Notes: a model not told the origin generated them from the letters alone. A DNA stretch of 64,000 nt from Desulfovibrio aminophilus DSM 12254 (GCF_000422565.1 NZ_AUMA01000007.1:246360-310359); one strand, 5' to 3'. Counted from the stretch's first letter, positions 46,899 through 55,806 are shown. Translations and numbers: made by a program.

Positions 46899-46937
46899 TG
46901 ATTCATTGCGTTTTTTCAAGAGAACCGGAGAAGTGTA

Positions 46938-47324
46938 ATGGCAAGACCTCGTCGCGCCGGAAAAAAGAAAGAGAAGAAGAACGTTCCCGTGGGCGTCGCC
47001 CATGTGCAGGCCACCTTCAACAACACCATCATCACCTTTACGGACCTCAAGGGGAACGTGGTGAGCTGGGCCAGCGCAGGCGCTGCGTTCAAGGGATCCC
47101 GCAAGAGCACGCCCTTCGCCGCGCAGATCGCGGCCGAAAACGCGGCCAAGGTGGCGCAGGAGCACGGTATGCGCACCGTGGGCGTTTTCGTGAAGGGACC
47201 TGGTGCCGGTCGTGAGGCCGCCATGCGCGCCATCAACAACTCCGGGTTCAAGGTCAGTTTCATCCGTGACATCACCCCCATCCCCCACAACGGCTGCCGT
47301 CCTCCGAAACGGCGCCGGGTGTAA
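46938..47324 (+). CDS. rpsK: Ribosomal protein uS11
   Basis: A 128-residue 30S platform protein with [20 protein letters not shown] sequence ([19 protein letters not shown]), [19 protein letters not shown] and the C-terminal [18 protein letters not shown]. Confidence 0.99.
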   Translation: MARPRRAGKKKEKKNVPVGVAHVQATFNNTIITFTDLKGNVVSWASAGAAFKGSRKSTPFAAQIAAENAAKVAQEHGMRTVGVFVKGPGAGREAAMRAINNSGFKVSFIRDITPIPHNGCRPPKRRRV

Positions 47325-47342
47325 GCGCAAGGAGGGATTCTC

Positions 47343-47969
47343 TTGGCCAGATACACCGATGCCAAATGCAGACTGTGCCGCCGTGAAGGGCAGAAGCTCT
47401 TTCTCAAAGGCGACCGCTGCTATACCGATAAGTGCGCCTATGAGCGCCGCCCCTACGCTCCCGGCGGGGCTGGACGCCTGCGCAAGAAGATGAGCGACTA
47501 TGCCGTCCAGTTGCGCGAGAAGCAAAAGGTCCGCCGCATGTATGGGCTGCTCGAAGGCCAGTTCCATACGTATTTCGAGCGCGCCGAGGCGCAGAAGGGC
47601 GTCACCGGCGCCAATCTGCTCATCCTTTTGGAGCGTCGCCTGGACAACGTCATCTACCGTTTGGGCTTCGCCAACTCCCGCGACCAGGCCCGCCAGCTGG
47701 TGACCCACGGCGTGTTCAAGGTCAACGGCCGCCGGGTGAACGTGCCTTCCCTGCTTGTCCGGCCCAACGATGTGGTCGAGGTGCGCGAGGAAAGCCGCAA
47801 GGTGCCCGTCATCATGGAAGCCCAGGAAGTCATCGCCCGCCGGGGTTGCCCGGGCTGGCTGGAGTCCGATGGGGCCAACTTCAAGGGAACGGTCAAGGCT
47901 CTGCCGGTCCGCGAGGACATTCAGTTCCCGATCAACGAGCACCTCATCGTCGAGCTGTACTCCAAATAA
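47343..47969 (+). CDS. rpsD: Ribosomal protein uS4, zinc-binding form
   Basis: A 208-residue 30S assembly initiator. The TTG start follows AAGGAGG. The N-terminus keeps a four-cysteine zinc site (CRLCRREG ... DRCYTDKC), and the S4 RNA-binding domain is at about residues 97-160 ([38 protein letters not shown]). In E. coli S4 represses the alpha operon. Confidence 0.99.
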   Translation: MARYTDAKCRLCRREGQKLFLKGDRCYTDKCAYERRPYAPGGAGRLRKKMSDYAVQLREKQKVRRMYGLLEGQFHTYFERAEAQKGVTGANLLILLERRLDNVIYRLGFANSRDQARQLVTHGVFKVNGRRVNVPSLLVRPNDVVEVREESRKVPVIMEAQEVIARRGCPGWLESDGANFKGTVKALPVREDIQFPINEHLIVELYSK

Positions 47970-47987
47970 ACAAGCGTAGGTTTTTGC

Positions 47988-49028
47988 ATGCTCATTCAAC
48001 ACGGCGACAAGCTGATCAACGCCAGGAACTGGTCCGAACTCGTTCGGCCGGAACAACTGGTGCGGGACCCCAAGTCCACGGACACCTACGGCAAGTTCGT
48101 GTGCGAGCCCCTGGAGCGCGGTTTCGCGACCACCATCGGCAACGCCATGCGCCGGGTGCTGCTGTCGTCCTTGCAGGGCGCGGCCATCGTCGCCGCCCGC
48201 ATCGAGGGCGTGCAGCACGAGTTCACCACGGTTCAGGGCGTTCTTGAGGACATCACCGAGGTGGTGCTCAACCTGAAACAGGTGCGCTTGGGCATGACCA
48301 GCACCGAGCCGCAGATCCTGGTCCTTGAGGCCAAGACCAAGGGCCCCGTGACCGCGGCCATGATCCGCGAGAACCAGAACGTCCGCGTGCTCAATTCCGA
48401 TCAGATCATCTGTACCCTGACCGAGGACCGCCCGCTCAAGATGGAGTTGGAAGTCCGCATGGGCAAGGGATACATGCCTGCCGAGATGCACGAGGGATTG
48501 ACCGAGGACATCGGGCTCATCACCCTGGACGCCAGCTACTCGCCGGTGCGCAAGGTGGCCTACTCGGTGGAGCAGGCCCGTGTCGGGCAGATGACCAACT
48601 ACGACAAGCTCATCCTTGAGGTCTGGACCGACGGATCGGTTCCGCCCGAGGACGCCTGCGCTTACAGCGCCAAGATCCTCAAGGACCAGCTCTCGGTCTT
48701 CATCAACTTCGACGAGCTGTCCTCCGAGACGGAGAAGTCCTCCGAGGGCGGGGCCGACATCAACCCCAATCTCTTCAAGGGCATCGACGAACTGGAGCTG
48801 TCGGTCCGCGCCACCAACTGTCTCAAGGCCGCCAACATTCAGTTGGTGGGTGAGTTGGTGCAGCGTACCGAGCAGGCCATGCTCAAGACCAAGAACTTTG
48901 GGCGCAAGTCCCTGGATGAGATACGCCGCGTTCTGGACAACATGGGGCTCCGTTTCGGCATGAGCGTCGATGATTTCGACAAGAAATACCAGGAATGGTT
49001 GAAGAGGAAAGAGAAAAATGAGGCATAG
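47988..49028 (+). CDS. rpoA: DNA-directed RNA polymerase alpha subunit
   Basis: Assembly and promoter-contact subunit, 346 residues. The N-terminal dimerisation domain has [20 protein letters not shown]; the C-terminal domain, reached over an acidic linker at about 240-260, has [20 protein letters not shown] and [15 protein letters not shown]. Its end overlaps the rplQ start by 11 bases. Confidence 0.99.
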   Translation: MLIQHGDKLINARNWSELVRPEQLVRDPKSTDTYGKFVCEPLERGFATTIGNAMRRVLLSSLQGAAIVAARIEGVQHEFTTVQGVLEDITEVVLNLKQVRLGMTSTEPQILVLEAKTKGPVTAAMIRENQNVRVLNSDQIICTLTEDRPLKMELEVRMGKGYMPAEMHEGLTEDIGLITLDASYSPVRKVAYSVEQARVGQMTNYDKLILEVWTDGSVPPEDACAYSAKILKDQLSVFINFDELSSETEKSSEGGADINPNLFKGIDELELSVRATNCLKAANIQLVGELVQRTEQAMLKTKNFGRKSLDEIRRVLDNMGLRFGMSVDDFDKKYQEWLKRKEKNEA

Positions 49029-49566
49029 AAAGTCCGGACGGAAGTTCAACAGGAACTCCTCGCACCGTATGGCCATGTTCCGCAACATGGCCCGCGCCCT
49101 GCTCACCTACGAGGCCATCCGCACGACCGAGGCCAAGGCCAAGGATCTGCGCTCCGTGGTTGAGAAGCTCATCACCCTGGCCTTGCGGGACGACCTGCAT
49201 GCCCGGCGCGAGGCCTACAAGGTCCTCAACAACCACCAGATGGTGCAGAAGCTCTTCAGCGACATCGGCCCCCGCTATGCGGGCGGCAAGGGCGGCTACA
49301 CGCGCATCGTGAAGTTCTCCCAGCCCCGCGTCGGTGACGCCGCGCCCATGGTCCTCATCGAGCTGACCAAGCGCATTGTGAAGGTTGCGGAGGAGAAGAA
49401 GGAAGAGTCCGCGACCGACGAGAAGAAGGCCGAAACCAAGGCCGCCGCACCGAAGAAGGCCCCCGCCAAGAAGGCCGCGCCGAAGAAGGCCGCCGAAGGC
49501 GAGGAGAAGCCTAAGAAGGCCGCGGCCAAGAAGGCTAAAAAGGCCGAAGAGCCGGCCGCTGAGTAG
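49018..49566 (+). CDS. rplQ: Ribosomal protein bL17 with long basic tail
   Basis: A 182-residue 50S exit-side protein. Residues 1-120 are the standard domain ([57 protein letters not shown]). The last 55 or so are low-complexity Lys/Ala/Pro/Glu repeats of APKKA type, resembling histone-H1-like tails; E. coli L17 has only 127 residues. It ends the translation block and is followed by a strong terminator. Confidence 0.98.
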   Translation: MRHRKSGRKFNRNSSHRMAMFRNMARALLTYEAIRTTEAKAKDLRSVVEKLITLALRDDLHARREAYKVLNNHQMVQKLFSDIGPRYAGGKGGYTRIVKFSQPRVGDAAPMVLIELTKRIVKVAEEKKEESATDEKKAETKAAAPKKAPAKKAAPKKAAEGEEKPKKAAAKKAKKAEEPAAE

Positions 49567-49575
49567 CGTCCACAT

Positions 49576-49604
49576 GGGCAGACCTTCGGGTCTGCCCTTT
49601 TTTT
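49576..49604 (+). terminator. Intrinsic terminator of the alpha operon
   Basis: GGGCAGACC-TTCG-GGTCTGCCC forms a perfect nine-base stem with a UUCG tetraloop, followed by seven T. It lies nine bases after the rplQ stop. Confidence 0.96.
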
Positions 49605-49611
49605 GTCTGGA

Positions 49612-49623
49612 TTTATCGATAAA
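49612..49623. promoter_or_regulatory. Palindrome upstream of the LysR gene
   Basis: TTTATCGATAAA is a perfect 12-bp palindrome, 23 bases before the LysR ATG, in an AT-rich patch after the terminator. A CATAAT box at 49631-49636 may be the -10. It could be an autoregulatory site; no ideal T-N11-A pair was pinned down. Confidence 0.4.
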
Positions 49624-49646
49624 ATCTATTCATAATCCGGCGCATC

Positions 49647-50531
49647 ATGGATTTCCGCAAATTACAGGCCTTCGCCAAGGTCTACGAGAATCGGGGCTTT
49701 TCCAAGGCCGGCGCTGAGTTGTTCCTGTCGCAGCCGACCGTCAGCGCCCATGTCGCTTCCCTGGAGGAAGAGCTGGGCGTACGGCTCTTCGACCGTTTGG
49801 GGCGATTGGTCCTGCCCACCCGCGAGGCTGGAATTCTCTATGCCGCCGCCCGCGACGTCTTCGCCCGGCTGGAGGCCGTCACGGCGGAACTCCAGCAGTC
49901 CCAAGGCCGAATAGTCGGGGATGTCCTGGTAGGCGGGAGCACCATCCCCGCGCACTACATCCTGCCCGGACATCTGGCCGCCTTCGCCAGGCGTTATCCC
50001 GAGGCGCACGTCCGCCTGCACGCCGGTGACACGGCGGTCATCGCGGCGCAGGTCGCGGCCGGAGAACTGGCGCTCGGTGTGGTGGGGGCTGATCCTGAGA
50101 CGCCGGAACTGCGCACCGTGCCCCTGTTGGAAGACGATTTGGTGGTCATCGCGCCACCGGAAACGAATTCCACCGCGCCGCTGTCCTGGGAACGTTTGGC
50201 CGGGCAGCCCTGGGTTTTGCGCGAGGAAGGCTCGGGAACGCGTCGGGCCTTCCAGGAAGCTTTGCGGCGTATGGGCCGTGATCTCTCTGAACTGCGGCCT
50301 TCGGCCGTGGTGGACAGCACCGAGGCCGTGTTGCGTTGCGTGCGCGCGGGATTGGGCCTGGGCGTCGTTTCCCGGCTGGCTTCCACCGAGGGGGTGCGGC
50401 GGAATGAATTCGTCGAGCTGGTTCTGCCGGATTTCCGCCCCAGGCGTGGGTTTTGGCTCATCACCCGCACCGGCCGTACGCTTTCTCCGGCGGAGAGGGC
50501 TTTCATACACCTGCTGACCGAAGGGAAATGA
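49647..50531 (+). CDS. LysR-family transcriptional regulator
   Basis: A 294-residue regulator. The winged helix-turn-helix occupies about residues 1-60 (KLQAFAKVYENRGFSKAGAE, then LFLSQPTVSAHVASLEEELG), and the effector-binding domain runs from about 90 to 294 (GDVLVGGSTIPAHYILPGHL). The latter is CysB/CbbR-like, but the ligand is not recognisable. The start has no strong Shine-Dalgarno. It lies upstream of pyk in the same direction, yet pyk has its own promoter-like site. The target genes are unknown. Confidence 0.93.
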   Translation: MDFRKLQAFAKVYENRGFSKAGAELFLSQPTVSAHVASLEEELGVRLFDRLGRLVLPTREAGILYAAARDVFARLEAVTAELQQSQGRIVGDVLVGGSTIPAHYILPGHLAAFARRYPEAHVRLHAGDTAVIAAQVAAGELALGVVGADPETPELRTVPLLEDDLVVIAPPETNSTAPLSWERLAGQPWVLREEGSGTRRAFQEALRRMGRDLSELRPSAVVDSTEAVLRCVRAGLGLGVVSRLASTEGVRRNEFVELVLPDFRPRRGFWLITRTGRTLSPAERAFIHLLTEGK

Positions 50532-50549
50532 TCCGGGCCCGCCCGGCGG

Positions 50550-50579
50550 TTGTCTCCCCTGGGGTCTTGCTGCTAGCAT
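50550..50579 (+). promoter_or_regulatory. Putative extended -10 promoter for pyk
   Basis: TTGTCT (50550-50555) is followed after 18 bases by TAGCAT (50574-50579), with TGC directly before the -10 (an extended -10). The leader to pyk is about 30 bases. Confidence 0.55.
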
Positions 50580-50614
50580 GGGACGAGCCGGACGACCCGG
50601 CACGGGAGGATCTC

Positions 50615-52039
50615 ATGCGAACCAAGATCGTTGCCACGGTGGGTCCGTCCACCAAGGAACCGGCCATCCTGCGCGCCCTGGTGGACGCGGGCGTGCGCGT
50701 CTTCCGTCTGAATTTTTCCCACAGCGACGCCAAGTCCTTTGTGCGCGTCATCCGCGCCATCCGCGCCGTTGAGCGGGAGAGCGGGATCTCCCTGACCGTC
50801 CTGGCGGATCTCTCCGGTCCCAAGCTGCGCATCGGCGAGGTGGCGGGCAGCCCGCTGAACGTGGAGAAGGGTGGGGTCGCGATTCTGGGGCTGCCGGGAC
50901 GGGCTGGCGAAGTCCCCCCGGGCACGCCGTTCATTCCCCTGGACCGGCCGGAATTGCTGGCCGGACTTGCCGAAGGCATGCCGGTGAACCTCTCCGATGG
51001 CATGCTTCAGTTCCGGGTGAGCCGGGGGCTGGTCAAGGACGAGCTGTTCGAACTCACGGCCGAGAACCCCGGCCTGCTCACTTCACACAAGGGCATCGTC
51101 TTTCCGGGCAAGAGCATCATCATCCCGGCGCTTACGGACAAGGACCGCGCGGACATCCACGAGGCCCTGGACGTGGGTATCGACGCGGCGGCCCTGTCCT
51201 TCGTGCAGACGGCCCAGGACGTGCTCGACCTGAAGGCCGAGATCGAGGCCCGCCGTCGTTGGATTCCCATCATCGTGAAGCTGGAACGGCAGCAGGCCGT
51301 GGACAATTTGGAGAGCATCCTGGACGTGGCCGACGGGGTCATGGTGGCCCGGGGCGACTTGGGCCAGGAGTGCCCGCTGTCCAAACTGCCGATCATCCAG
51401 AAGCAGATCATCCAGGCCTGCCGCCTGCGCGACAAGCCGGTGATCGTGGCCACCCAGATGCTCCTGTCCATGGTTTCCAACCCCGTACCCACGCGGGCCG
51501 AAACCACGGACGTGGCCAACGCCATCCTGGACGGCGCGGACTGCGTCATGCTTTCGGAAGAGACGGCCATCGGCCGCTGGCCGGTGGAGACGGTGCGGGC
51601 CATGCGCGACATCGCCGAACAGGCCGAGGGCTATGCCCTGGATCAGGCCGAAGGCCCGGCGCTGCCGGAGCGCGAGGGCGACCCGGAGCGCACCCTGGCC
51701 TACTGCGCCTGCCTTTTGGCCGAGCAGACCGGCGCCCACCACCTCGTCTGCCACACCCGTTCGGGCACCACGGCCCAGCGGGTCAGCGGACGGCGGCCGC
51801 GTCAGCCGATCCACGCCCTGACGCCCAGCCGTGAAGCGCTGGGGCTGCTCAACTTCAGCTGGGGCGTCATTCCCCATTTAGTGGGACGCAAGCCGGACAG
51901 CCACCTGGGCCGCTGCCAGCAGTTCGTGGACCGTTCCCCCCTGGTGGCCTCGGGCGAGAGCGTGGTCATCACGGCGGGCGAGCCCACGCCGGGTCGGCGC
52001 GACCTGCACACCAACCAGGTCAAGGTCTACTACAAGTAA
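50615..52039 (+). CDS. pyk: Pyruvate kinase
   Basis: Last step of glycolysis, phosphoenolpyruvate plus ADP to pyruvate plus ATP. The ATG at 50615, eight bases after GGGAGGA, gives 474 residues; the frame is open further upstream but overlaps the LysR gene. Signatures are TKIVATVGPSTKEPAILRAL, LNFSHSD, IIVKLERQQAVDNLESIL with the active-site lysine, VMVARGDLGQE and TQMLLSM. Its last ten bases overlap the convergent mqnA end. Confidence 0.97.
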   Translation: MRTKIVATVGPSTKEPAILRALVDAGVRVFRLNFSHSDAKSFVRVIRAIRAVERESGISLTVLADLSGPKLRIGEVAGSPLNVEKGGVAILGLPGRAGEVPPGTPFIPLDRPELLAGLAEGMPVNLSDGMLQFRVSRGLVKDELFELTAENPGLLTSHKGIVFPGKSIIIPALTDKDRADIHEALDVGIDAAALSFVQTAQDVLDLKAEIEARRRWIPIIVKLERQQAVDNLESILDVADGVMVARGDLGQECPLSKLPIIQKQIIQACRLRDKPVIVATQMLLSMVSNPVPTRAETTDVANAILDGADCVMLSEETAIGRWPVETVRAMRDIAEQAEGYALDQAEGPALPEREGDPERTLAYCACLLAEQTGAHHLVCHTRSGTTAQRVSGRRPRQPIHALTPSREALGLLNFSWGVIPHLVGRKPDSHLGRCQQFVDRSPLVASGESVVITAGEPTPGRRDLHTNQVKVYYK

Positions 52040-52896
52040 GCTGGCTGGGCGGTCGAAGACTCCACGAAGGCCAGCTCCGGCGCGGAAGCGATGATTCCGG
52101 CCCCGACAAGCTTGCGGTAGAAGAGATTCAGGCCTTGCTGCTCCTCGGGGCCCAGATCGTAGGACAGGCCCGCGAAATAGGAGCGCAGTTCCTCCACGCT
52201 GAGCGGGGTGTCGGCCGCTGCTCGGGCGATTGTCGTCTCCAGCATGGCCAGTCCGGCGGCTTTGGCCTGGGCCAGCACGCCGCAGGCGGCCCACAGGGCC
52301 TCCGGCCGTTCGGCCAGGGCCTCCCGCCGCACTGCCCAGAGTCCGAAGATGAAGGGCAGGCCGGTCCACTGCCGCCATGCCTCGCCCAGGTCCAGGGTGT
52401 GCGGGTAGTCCGGGTGCCGCCGCAGGCGCAGGGCCTCGTCGCCGATGGCCAGGATGGCCTCGGGCCGTTCGCCTTCGGCCAGGCTTCGGCTGGCGTCGCC
52501 GGTGGCGAAGCCGGTGGCTACGCGCAGATGTTCCTTGAGCAGCAGGCGCAGCAGGGCCGCCGAGGTGTGGGTTTGGGAGGAGACGAGGATGGTCCGGCCG
52601 TCCAGGCGCTCCAGGGGCAAGCGTGAGAGCAGCAGCACGCTCTGCACCGGCCCCCGGCTGCCGATGGAAAGGTCCGGCACCAGAAGGTAGCGCTCCGGGC
52701 GACGGCCGTACTCGATGGACGAGACCCCGGAGATGTCCAGGCGGCCGTCGGCCATGAGGGTGTTCAGGTAGGAGGGCGGCCCGGCCACCAGGGTGAGGTC
52801 GTGGCGTACCCGCCCTGTCTCCAGGGGCAGGAACAGGGGCAGGACGTTCAGGTAGCCGATGCGCCCCAGGCGTACGCCGGTGGTGGGATGGCTCAT
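52030..52896 (-). CDS. mqnA: Chorismate dehydratase MqnA (futalosine pathway)
   Basis: First committed step of futalosine-type menaquinone synthesis: chorismate to 3-enolpyruvylbenzoate. The ATG at 52896 (GGAGGA before it) gives 288 residues, with a two-lobed binding-protein fold: RLGRIGYLNVLPLFLPLE at the N-terminus, SGVSSIEYGRRPERYLLVPD, then LVSSQTHTSAALLRLLL and IGDEALRL. The long upstream frame is a shadow of mqnC. It is the last gene of tetR-mqnE-mqnC-mqnA and overlaps mqnC by four bases. Its stop lies inside the convergent pyk gene. Confidence 0.94.
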   Translation of the reverse strand: MSHPTTGVRLGRIGYLNVLPLFLPLETGRVRHDLTLVAGPPSYLNTLMADGRLDISGVSSIEYGRRPERYLLVPDLSIGSRGPVQSVLLLSRLPLERLDGRTILVSSQTHTSAALLRLLLKEHLRVATGFATGDASRSLAEGERPEAILAIGDEALRLRRHPDYPHTLDLGEAWRQWTGLPFIFGLWAVRREALAERPEALWAACGVLAQAKAAGLAMLETTIARAAADTPLSVEELRSYFAGLSYDLGPEEQQGLNLFYRKLVGAGIIASAPELAFVESSTAQPAYL

Positions 52897-53948
52897 GCTT
52901 CCTCCAATAGGGAGTAATCCATGCGCCGCTGCCGCGGCGTGAAACCCGCGCCCTTGATGAGGCGGCGTATCTCCTCCCGGGAGAGCCGGAAGCTCACTCC
53001 GGCGGCCCGGACCACGTTTTCCTCGATCATGGTCGAGCCGAAGTCGTTGCCGCCGAAGAAGAGCGCCAACTGCGCGATCTTGGGGCCCATGGTGACCCAG
53101 GAGACTTGGAGATTGTCGAAGTTGTCCAGGACGATGCGCGCGACGGCCAGGAGGCGGAGGTACTCCACGCTGGTGAGTTGCCGGGCCTCGATGGCCGTGT
53201 TTGCGGGCTGGAAGGTCCAGGGGATGAAGGCCGTATAGCCGCCCGTGCGGTCCTGGGAGGCGCGCAGGGCGAAGAGGTGCTCCAGGCGCTGGGCGGGCTC
53301 CTCCTCGTGGCCGAACATCATGGTCGCCGTGGTCCGCAGGCCCAGGTCGTGGGCCTCCTCCATGATCCGCAGCCATTCGTCGGCCCCGCACTTGCGCGGG
53401 GAAACCCGGGAACGCACCGCGTCCACGAGGATCTCGGCCCCTCCGCCGGGGATGGAGTCCAGTCCGGCGGCCTTGAGCCGGGCGATGACTCCGGCCGTGC
53501 TCAGGCCGTTCAGCTTGGCGAAGTGCGCGATCTCCGGCGGGGAGAAGGCGTGCGCGTGGATCGGATAGTTCTTGATGAAGCGCAGCATGTCCTCGTACCA
53601 GGACAGGGGCAGGTCCGGGTGATGGCCGCCTTGGAGGAGGATTTGCGTGCCGCCGAGCGCCAGGGTCTCCTCGATTTTCCGGCCCAGTTCCTCGCGGTCG
53701 AGCAGGAAGCCGCCTTCCTGGCCCGGGGCGCGGAAGTAGGCGCAGAACCGGCAGCCGCAGACGCAGATGTTGGAATAGTTGATGTTGCGGTCCGAGACGA
53801 AGGTGACTACCGGCTCGGGGTGTTTGCGCAGCCGCACGGCGTGGGCCAGGCGGCCCAGCTCATGCAACGGGGCCTCGAAGTAGAGGGTCGCGGCCTCGGC
53901 GGGCGTCACCCGCCCGCCCGCGAGGATTTTTTCGCTTAGGGCGCGCAT
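52893..53948 (-). CDS. mqnC: Cyclic dehypoxanthine futalosine synthase MqnC
   Basis: Radical SAM enzyme that cyclises dehypoxanthine futalosine. The ATG at 53948 gives 351 residues; the [4Fe-4S] cysteines are C62, C66 and C69 in CVCGCRFC. Family segments include RNINYSNICVCG, LLQGGHHPDLPLSWYEDML, PGGGAEILVDAVR and FGHEEEPAQRLEHL. GCRFCAYFR and the QGGHHP motif distinguish it from MqnE. It overlaps mqnE by one base and mqnA by four bases. Confidence 0.95.
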   Translation of the reverse strand: MRALSEKILAGGRVTPAEAATLYFEAPLHELGRLAHAVRLRKHPEPVVTFVSDRNINYSNICVCGCRFCAYFRAPGQEGGFLLDREELGRKIEETLALGGTQILLQGGHHPDLPLSWYEDMLRFIKNYPIHAHAFSPPEIAHFAKLNGLSTAGVIARLKAAGLDSIPGGGAEILVDAVRSRVSPRKCGADEWLRIMEEAHDLGLRTTATMMFGHEEEPAQRLEHLFALRASQDRTGGYTAFIPWTFQPANTAIEARQLTSVEYLRLLAVARIVLDNFDNLQVSWVTMGPKIAQLALFFGGNDFGSTMIEENVVRAAGVSFRLSREEIRRLIKGAGFTPRQRRMDYSLLEEA

Positions 53949-55036
53949 CAGGCCACCTCCCGGAACAAGGTGTCGCGTTCCACCGGGGTCAGGCCGCAAC
54001 CTCGGATCATCTCTTCGATGTCCCGCCGCCAGAGGGCCTGGGCCGAGTCGGCTCCGGCCATGTGCCCGATCTTCTCCTCCACCACCGTGCCGTCGAAGTC
54101 GTCGGCCCCGAAGAAGAGCGCGGCCTGGGCCTGCTTGACTCCGAGCATGACCCAGTAGGCCTTGACGTGCGGAACGTTGTCCAGGAGCAGTCGGGACACG
54201 GCGATGGTCCGCAACTCCTCCAGGCCGTCCAGAGGGTTGTCCACCTTGAGGCGGCTGTTTTCCGTGAGGAAGGGCAGGGGGATGAAGCAGGTGAACCCGC
54301 CTGTGGCGTCCTGCTGGGCGCGCAGCTGCAGGAGATGGTCCACGCGGTCGGCGCGGGATTCCAGGTGCCCGAAGAGCAGCGTGCAATTGGTGGCCAGGCC
54401 CAGTTCGTGGGCCTCGCCGTGGATGCGCAGCCATTCCGTTCCGTCGATCTTGCGCGGGCAGATTTTGGCCCGCACGTCCTCGGCGAAGACTTCGGCTCCG
54501 CCGCCCGGGAGCATGGACAACCCGGCGGCCTGGAGCCGGGTCAGCACCTCGCGGGTGGAGATGCCCTCCAGGGTCGCGAAGTGCGCGATCTCCACGGCCG
54601 TGAAGCATTTCAGAACGGCCTCGGGAAAGGTTCGGCGCAGGCGGCCGAGGAGATCTTCGAAATATTCCAGGCGCAGGTCCGGGTGGCAGCCGCCCACGAT
54701 GTGGATCTCCCGGGGCGGCGCGGCGTCGGCCGCCAACTTGGCCAGCACGGTCCGGGCGTCCAGGGTGAAACCGCCCTCCTGGCCCGGGTCGCGGTGATAG
54801 GCGCAGAACGTGCAGCGGTTCACGCAGACGTTGGTGTAGTTGATGTGCCGGTTGCGCACGAAGAAGACCTTGTCTCCGTGCAGTTCCGTGCGGCGGTGGT
54901 GGGCCAGCTCGCCCACGGCGGTCACGTCCGGGCAGTCGAAGAGCCGCAGGCCGTCCTCGGCGTTCAGGCGTTCTCCGTTCAGCACTCGGGCGGCCACGTC
55001 GTCCAGGCCCAGTCGCTCATAGCGTCGCAGATCCAT
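53948..55036 (-). CDS. mqnE: Aminofutalosine synthase MqnE
   Basis: Radical SAM enzyme that joins 3-enolpyruvylbenzoate to the S-adenosylmethionine adenosyl group, giving aminofutalosine. It is 362 residues with cluster cysteines C71, C75 and C78 (NVCVNRCTFCAYHRDPGQ). It has IVGGCHPDLRLEYFEDLL, PGGGAEVFAEDVR and FGHLESRADRVDHLL. It starts eight bases after the tetR stop. MqnB or an adenosine deaminase for the next step is not in the window. Confidence 0.95.
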   Translation of the reverse strand: MDLRRYERLGLDDVAARVLNGERLNAEDGLRLFDCPDVTAVGELAHHRRTELHGDKVFFVRNRHINYTNVCVNRCTFCAYHRDPGQEGGFTLDARTVLAKLAADAAPPREIHIVGGCHPDLRLEYFEDLLGRLRRTFPEAVLKCFTAVEIAHFATLEGISTREVLTRLQAAGLSMLPGGGAEVFAEDVRAKICPRKIDGTEWLRIHGEAHELGLATNCTLLFGHLESRADRVDHLLQLRAQQDATGGFTCFIPLPFLTENSRLKVDNPLDGLEELRTIAVSRLLLDNVPHVKAYWVMLGVKQAQAALFFGADDFDGTVVEEKIGHMAGADSAQALWRRDIEEMIRGCGLTPVERDTLFREVA

Positions 55037-55044
55037 GTTCCTCC

Positions 55045-55689
55045 TCAGGCCGAGAATCCCCGGCGCAGAAATTCGACGAGTTCCCCGGCCCGACGTTCCA
55101 CCACGTCGCGCGGCGCGCCGAAGATCCCCAGCCCGCCGTCCAGGGGCGCGGCGGCCAGGGACTGGAGAAAGCGGTCCAGGAGCGTGTGCAGGACGTACAC
55201 GGCCAGATCCGGGTCCAGGTCCGGCCGCAGTTCCCCGCGCTCGATGCCCTCCAGCACCAGGGGACGGAAGTACTTGGCCGATGCGGCGCGCACCTGGCCG
55301 AGAACCTGTTCTCGCAGGGGGAAATCTTCATTGTGGAGCATTTTCAGATAAATGCGGTGGATGCGTGGATAGGAGGCGATGAACTCCATGCCCGTCAGCA
55401 GACTTTGGCGCAGAACCTCGAAGAAGCCGCCATCCCTGGCGCGCTCACGGGCGGCCTTGAGTGGAGCCTTGAAAAGATCCACGGCCCGGCCGAAGGTGTA
55501 GGCGAACAGCCCTTCCTTGCTGCCGAAGTACTGGAAGATCGAGCCCTTGGCGATCGACAGCCGGGTGGCCAGGCGGTTCATGCTGGCGCCTTGGAAGCCG
55601 TGGTCCGCGAATTCCTCCAGGGCCGCATCCAGGACGCGGGCGCGCTTGTCCTCGGGCAGGTTGGTGAAGGTTCCGCGGGCGTCGCTCAT
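55045..55689 (-). CDS. TetR-family regulator of the mqn locus (probable)
   Basis: A 214-residue TetR-type protein. The DNA-binding helix-turn-helix is at about residues 18-62 (VLDAALEEFADHGFQGASMN, LSIAKGSIFQYFGSKEGLF), followed by a divergent ligand-binding domain. It is the first gene of tetR-mqnE-mqnC-mqnA and is divergent from mqnD. A perfect palindrome covers both divergent -10 boxes, so it most likely represses itself and both mqn units. The ligand is unknown; a quinone or a precursor is possible but inferred. Confidence 0.9.
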   Translation of the reverse strand: MSDARGTFTNLPEDKRARVLDAALEEFADHGFQGASMNRLATRLSIAKGSIFQYFGSKEGLFAYTFGRAVDLFKAPLKAARERARDGGFFEVLRQSLLTGMEFIASYPRIHRIYLKMLHNEDFPLREQVLGQVRAASAKYFRPLVLEGIERGELRPDLDPDLAVYVLHTLLDRFLQSLAAAPLDGGLGIFGAPRDVVERRAGELVEFLRRGFSA

Positions 55690-55698
55690 GGGTTTTCC

Positions 55699-55727
55699 TT
55701 GCCCCGGCTGAATGTTCGGAGTAGAAA
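55699..55727 (+). promoter_or_regulatory. Promoter of mqnD
   Basis: TTGCCC (55699-55704) and TAGAAA (55722-55727) are 17 bases apart on the plus strand. The -10 overlaps the left arm of the palindrome at 55723-55746. Confidence 0.6.
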
Positions 55728-55746
55728 TGACCGGGTGGTCATTTCT
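55723..55746. promoter_or_regulatory. Probable TetR operator of the divergent mqn locus
   Basis: AGAAATGACC (55723-55732) and GGTCATTTCT (55737-55746) are perfect inverted arms around GGGT. The site has the length and symmetry of TetR-family operators and lies between tetR and mqnD, overlapping the -10 boxes on both strands. Confidence 0.8.
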
Positions 55747-55772
55747 CTACGGCCAACGTCCCCGGCTGTCAA
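55744..55772 (-). promoter_or_regulatory. Promoter of tetR-mqnE-mqnC-mqnA
   Basis: On the minus strand a perfect TTGACA (55767-55772) and TAGAGA (55744-55749) are 17 bases apart. The -10 overlaps the right arm of the palindrome at 55723-55746. Confidence 0.65.
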
Positions 55773-55806
55773 TGCGCCGGGCAATCCCGCGGAACGGTGA
55801 ACGAAA

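Noticed and set aside
49647..50531. LysR gene as the regulator of pyk
   Set aside because: The genes are only adjacent; pyk has its own promoter-like site and no matching binding site was found, so the link is unsupported.
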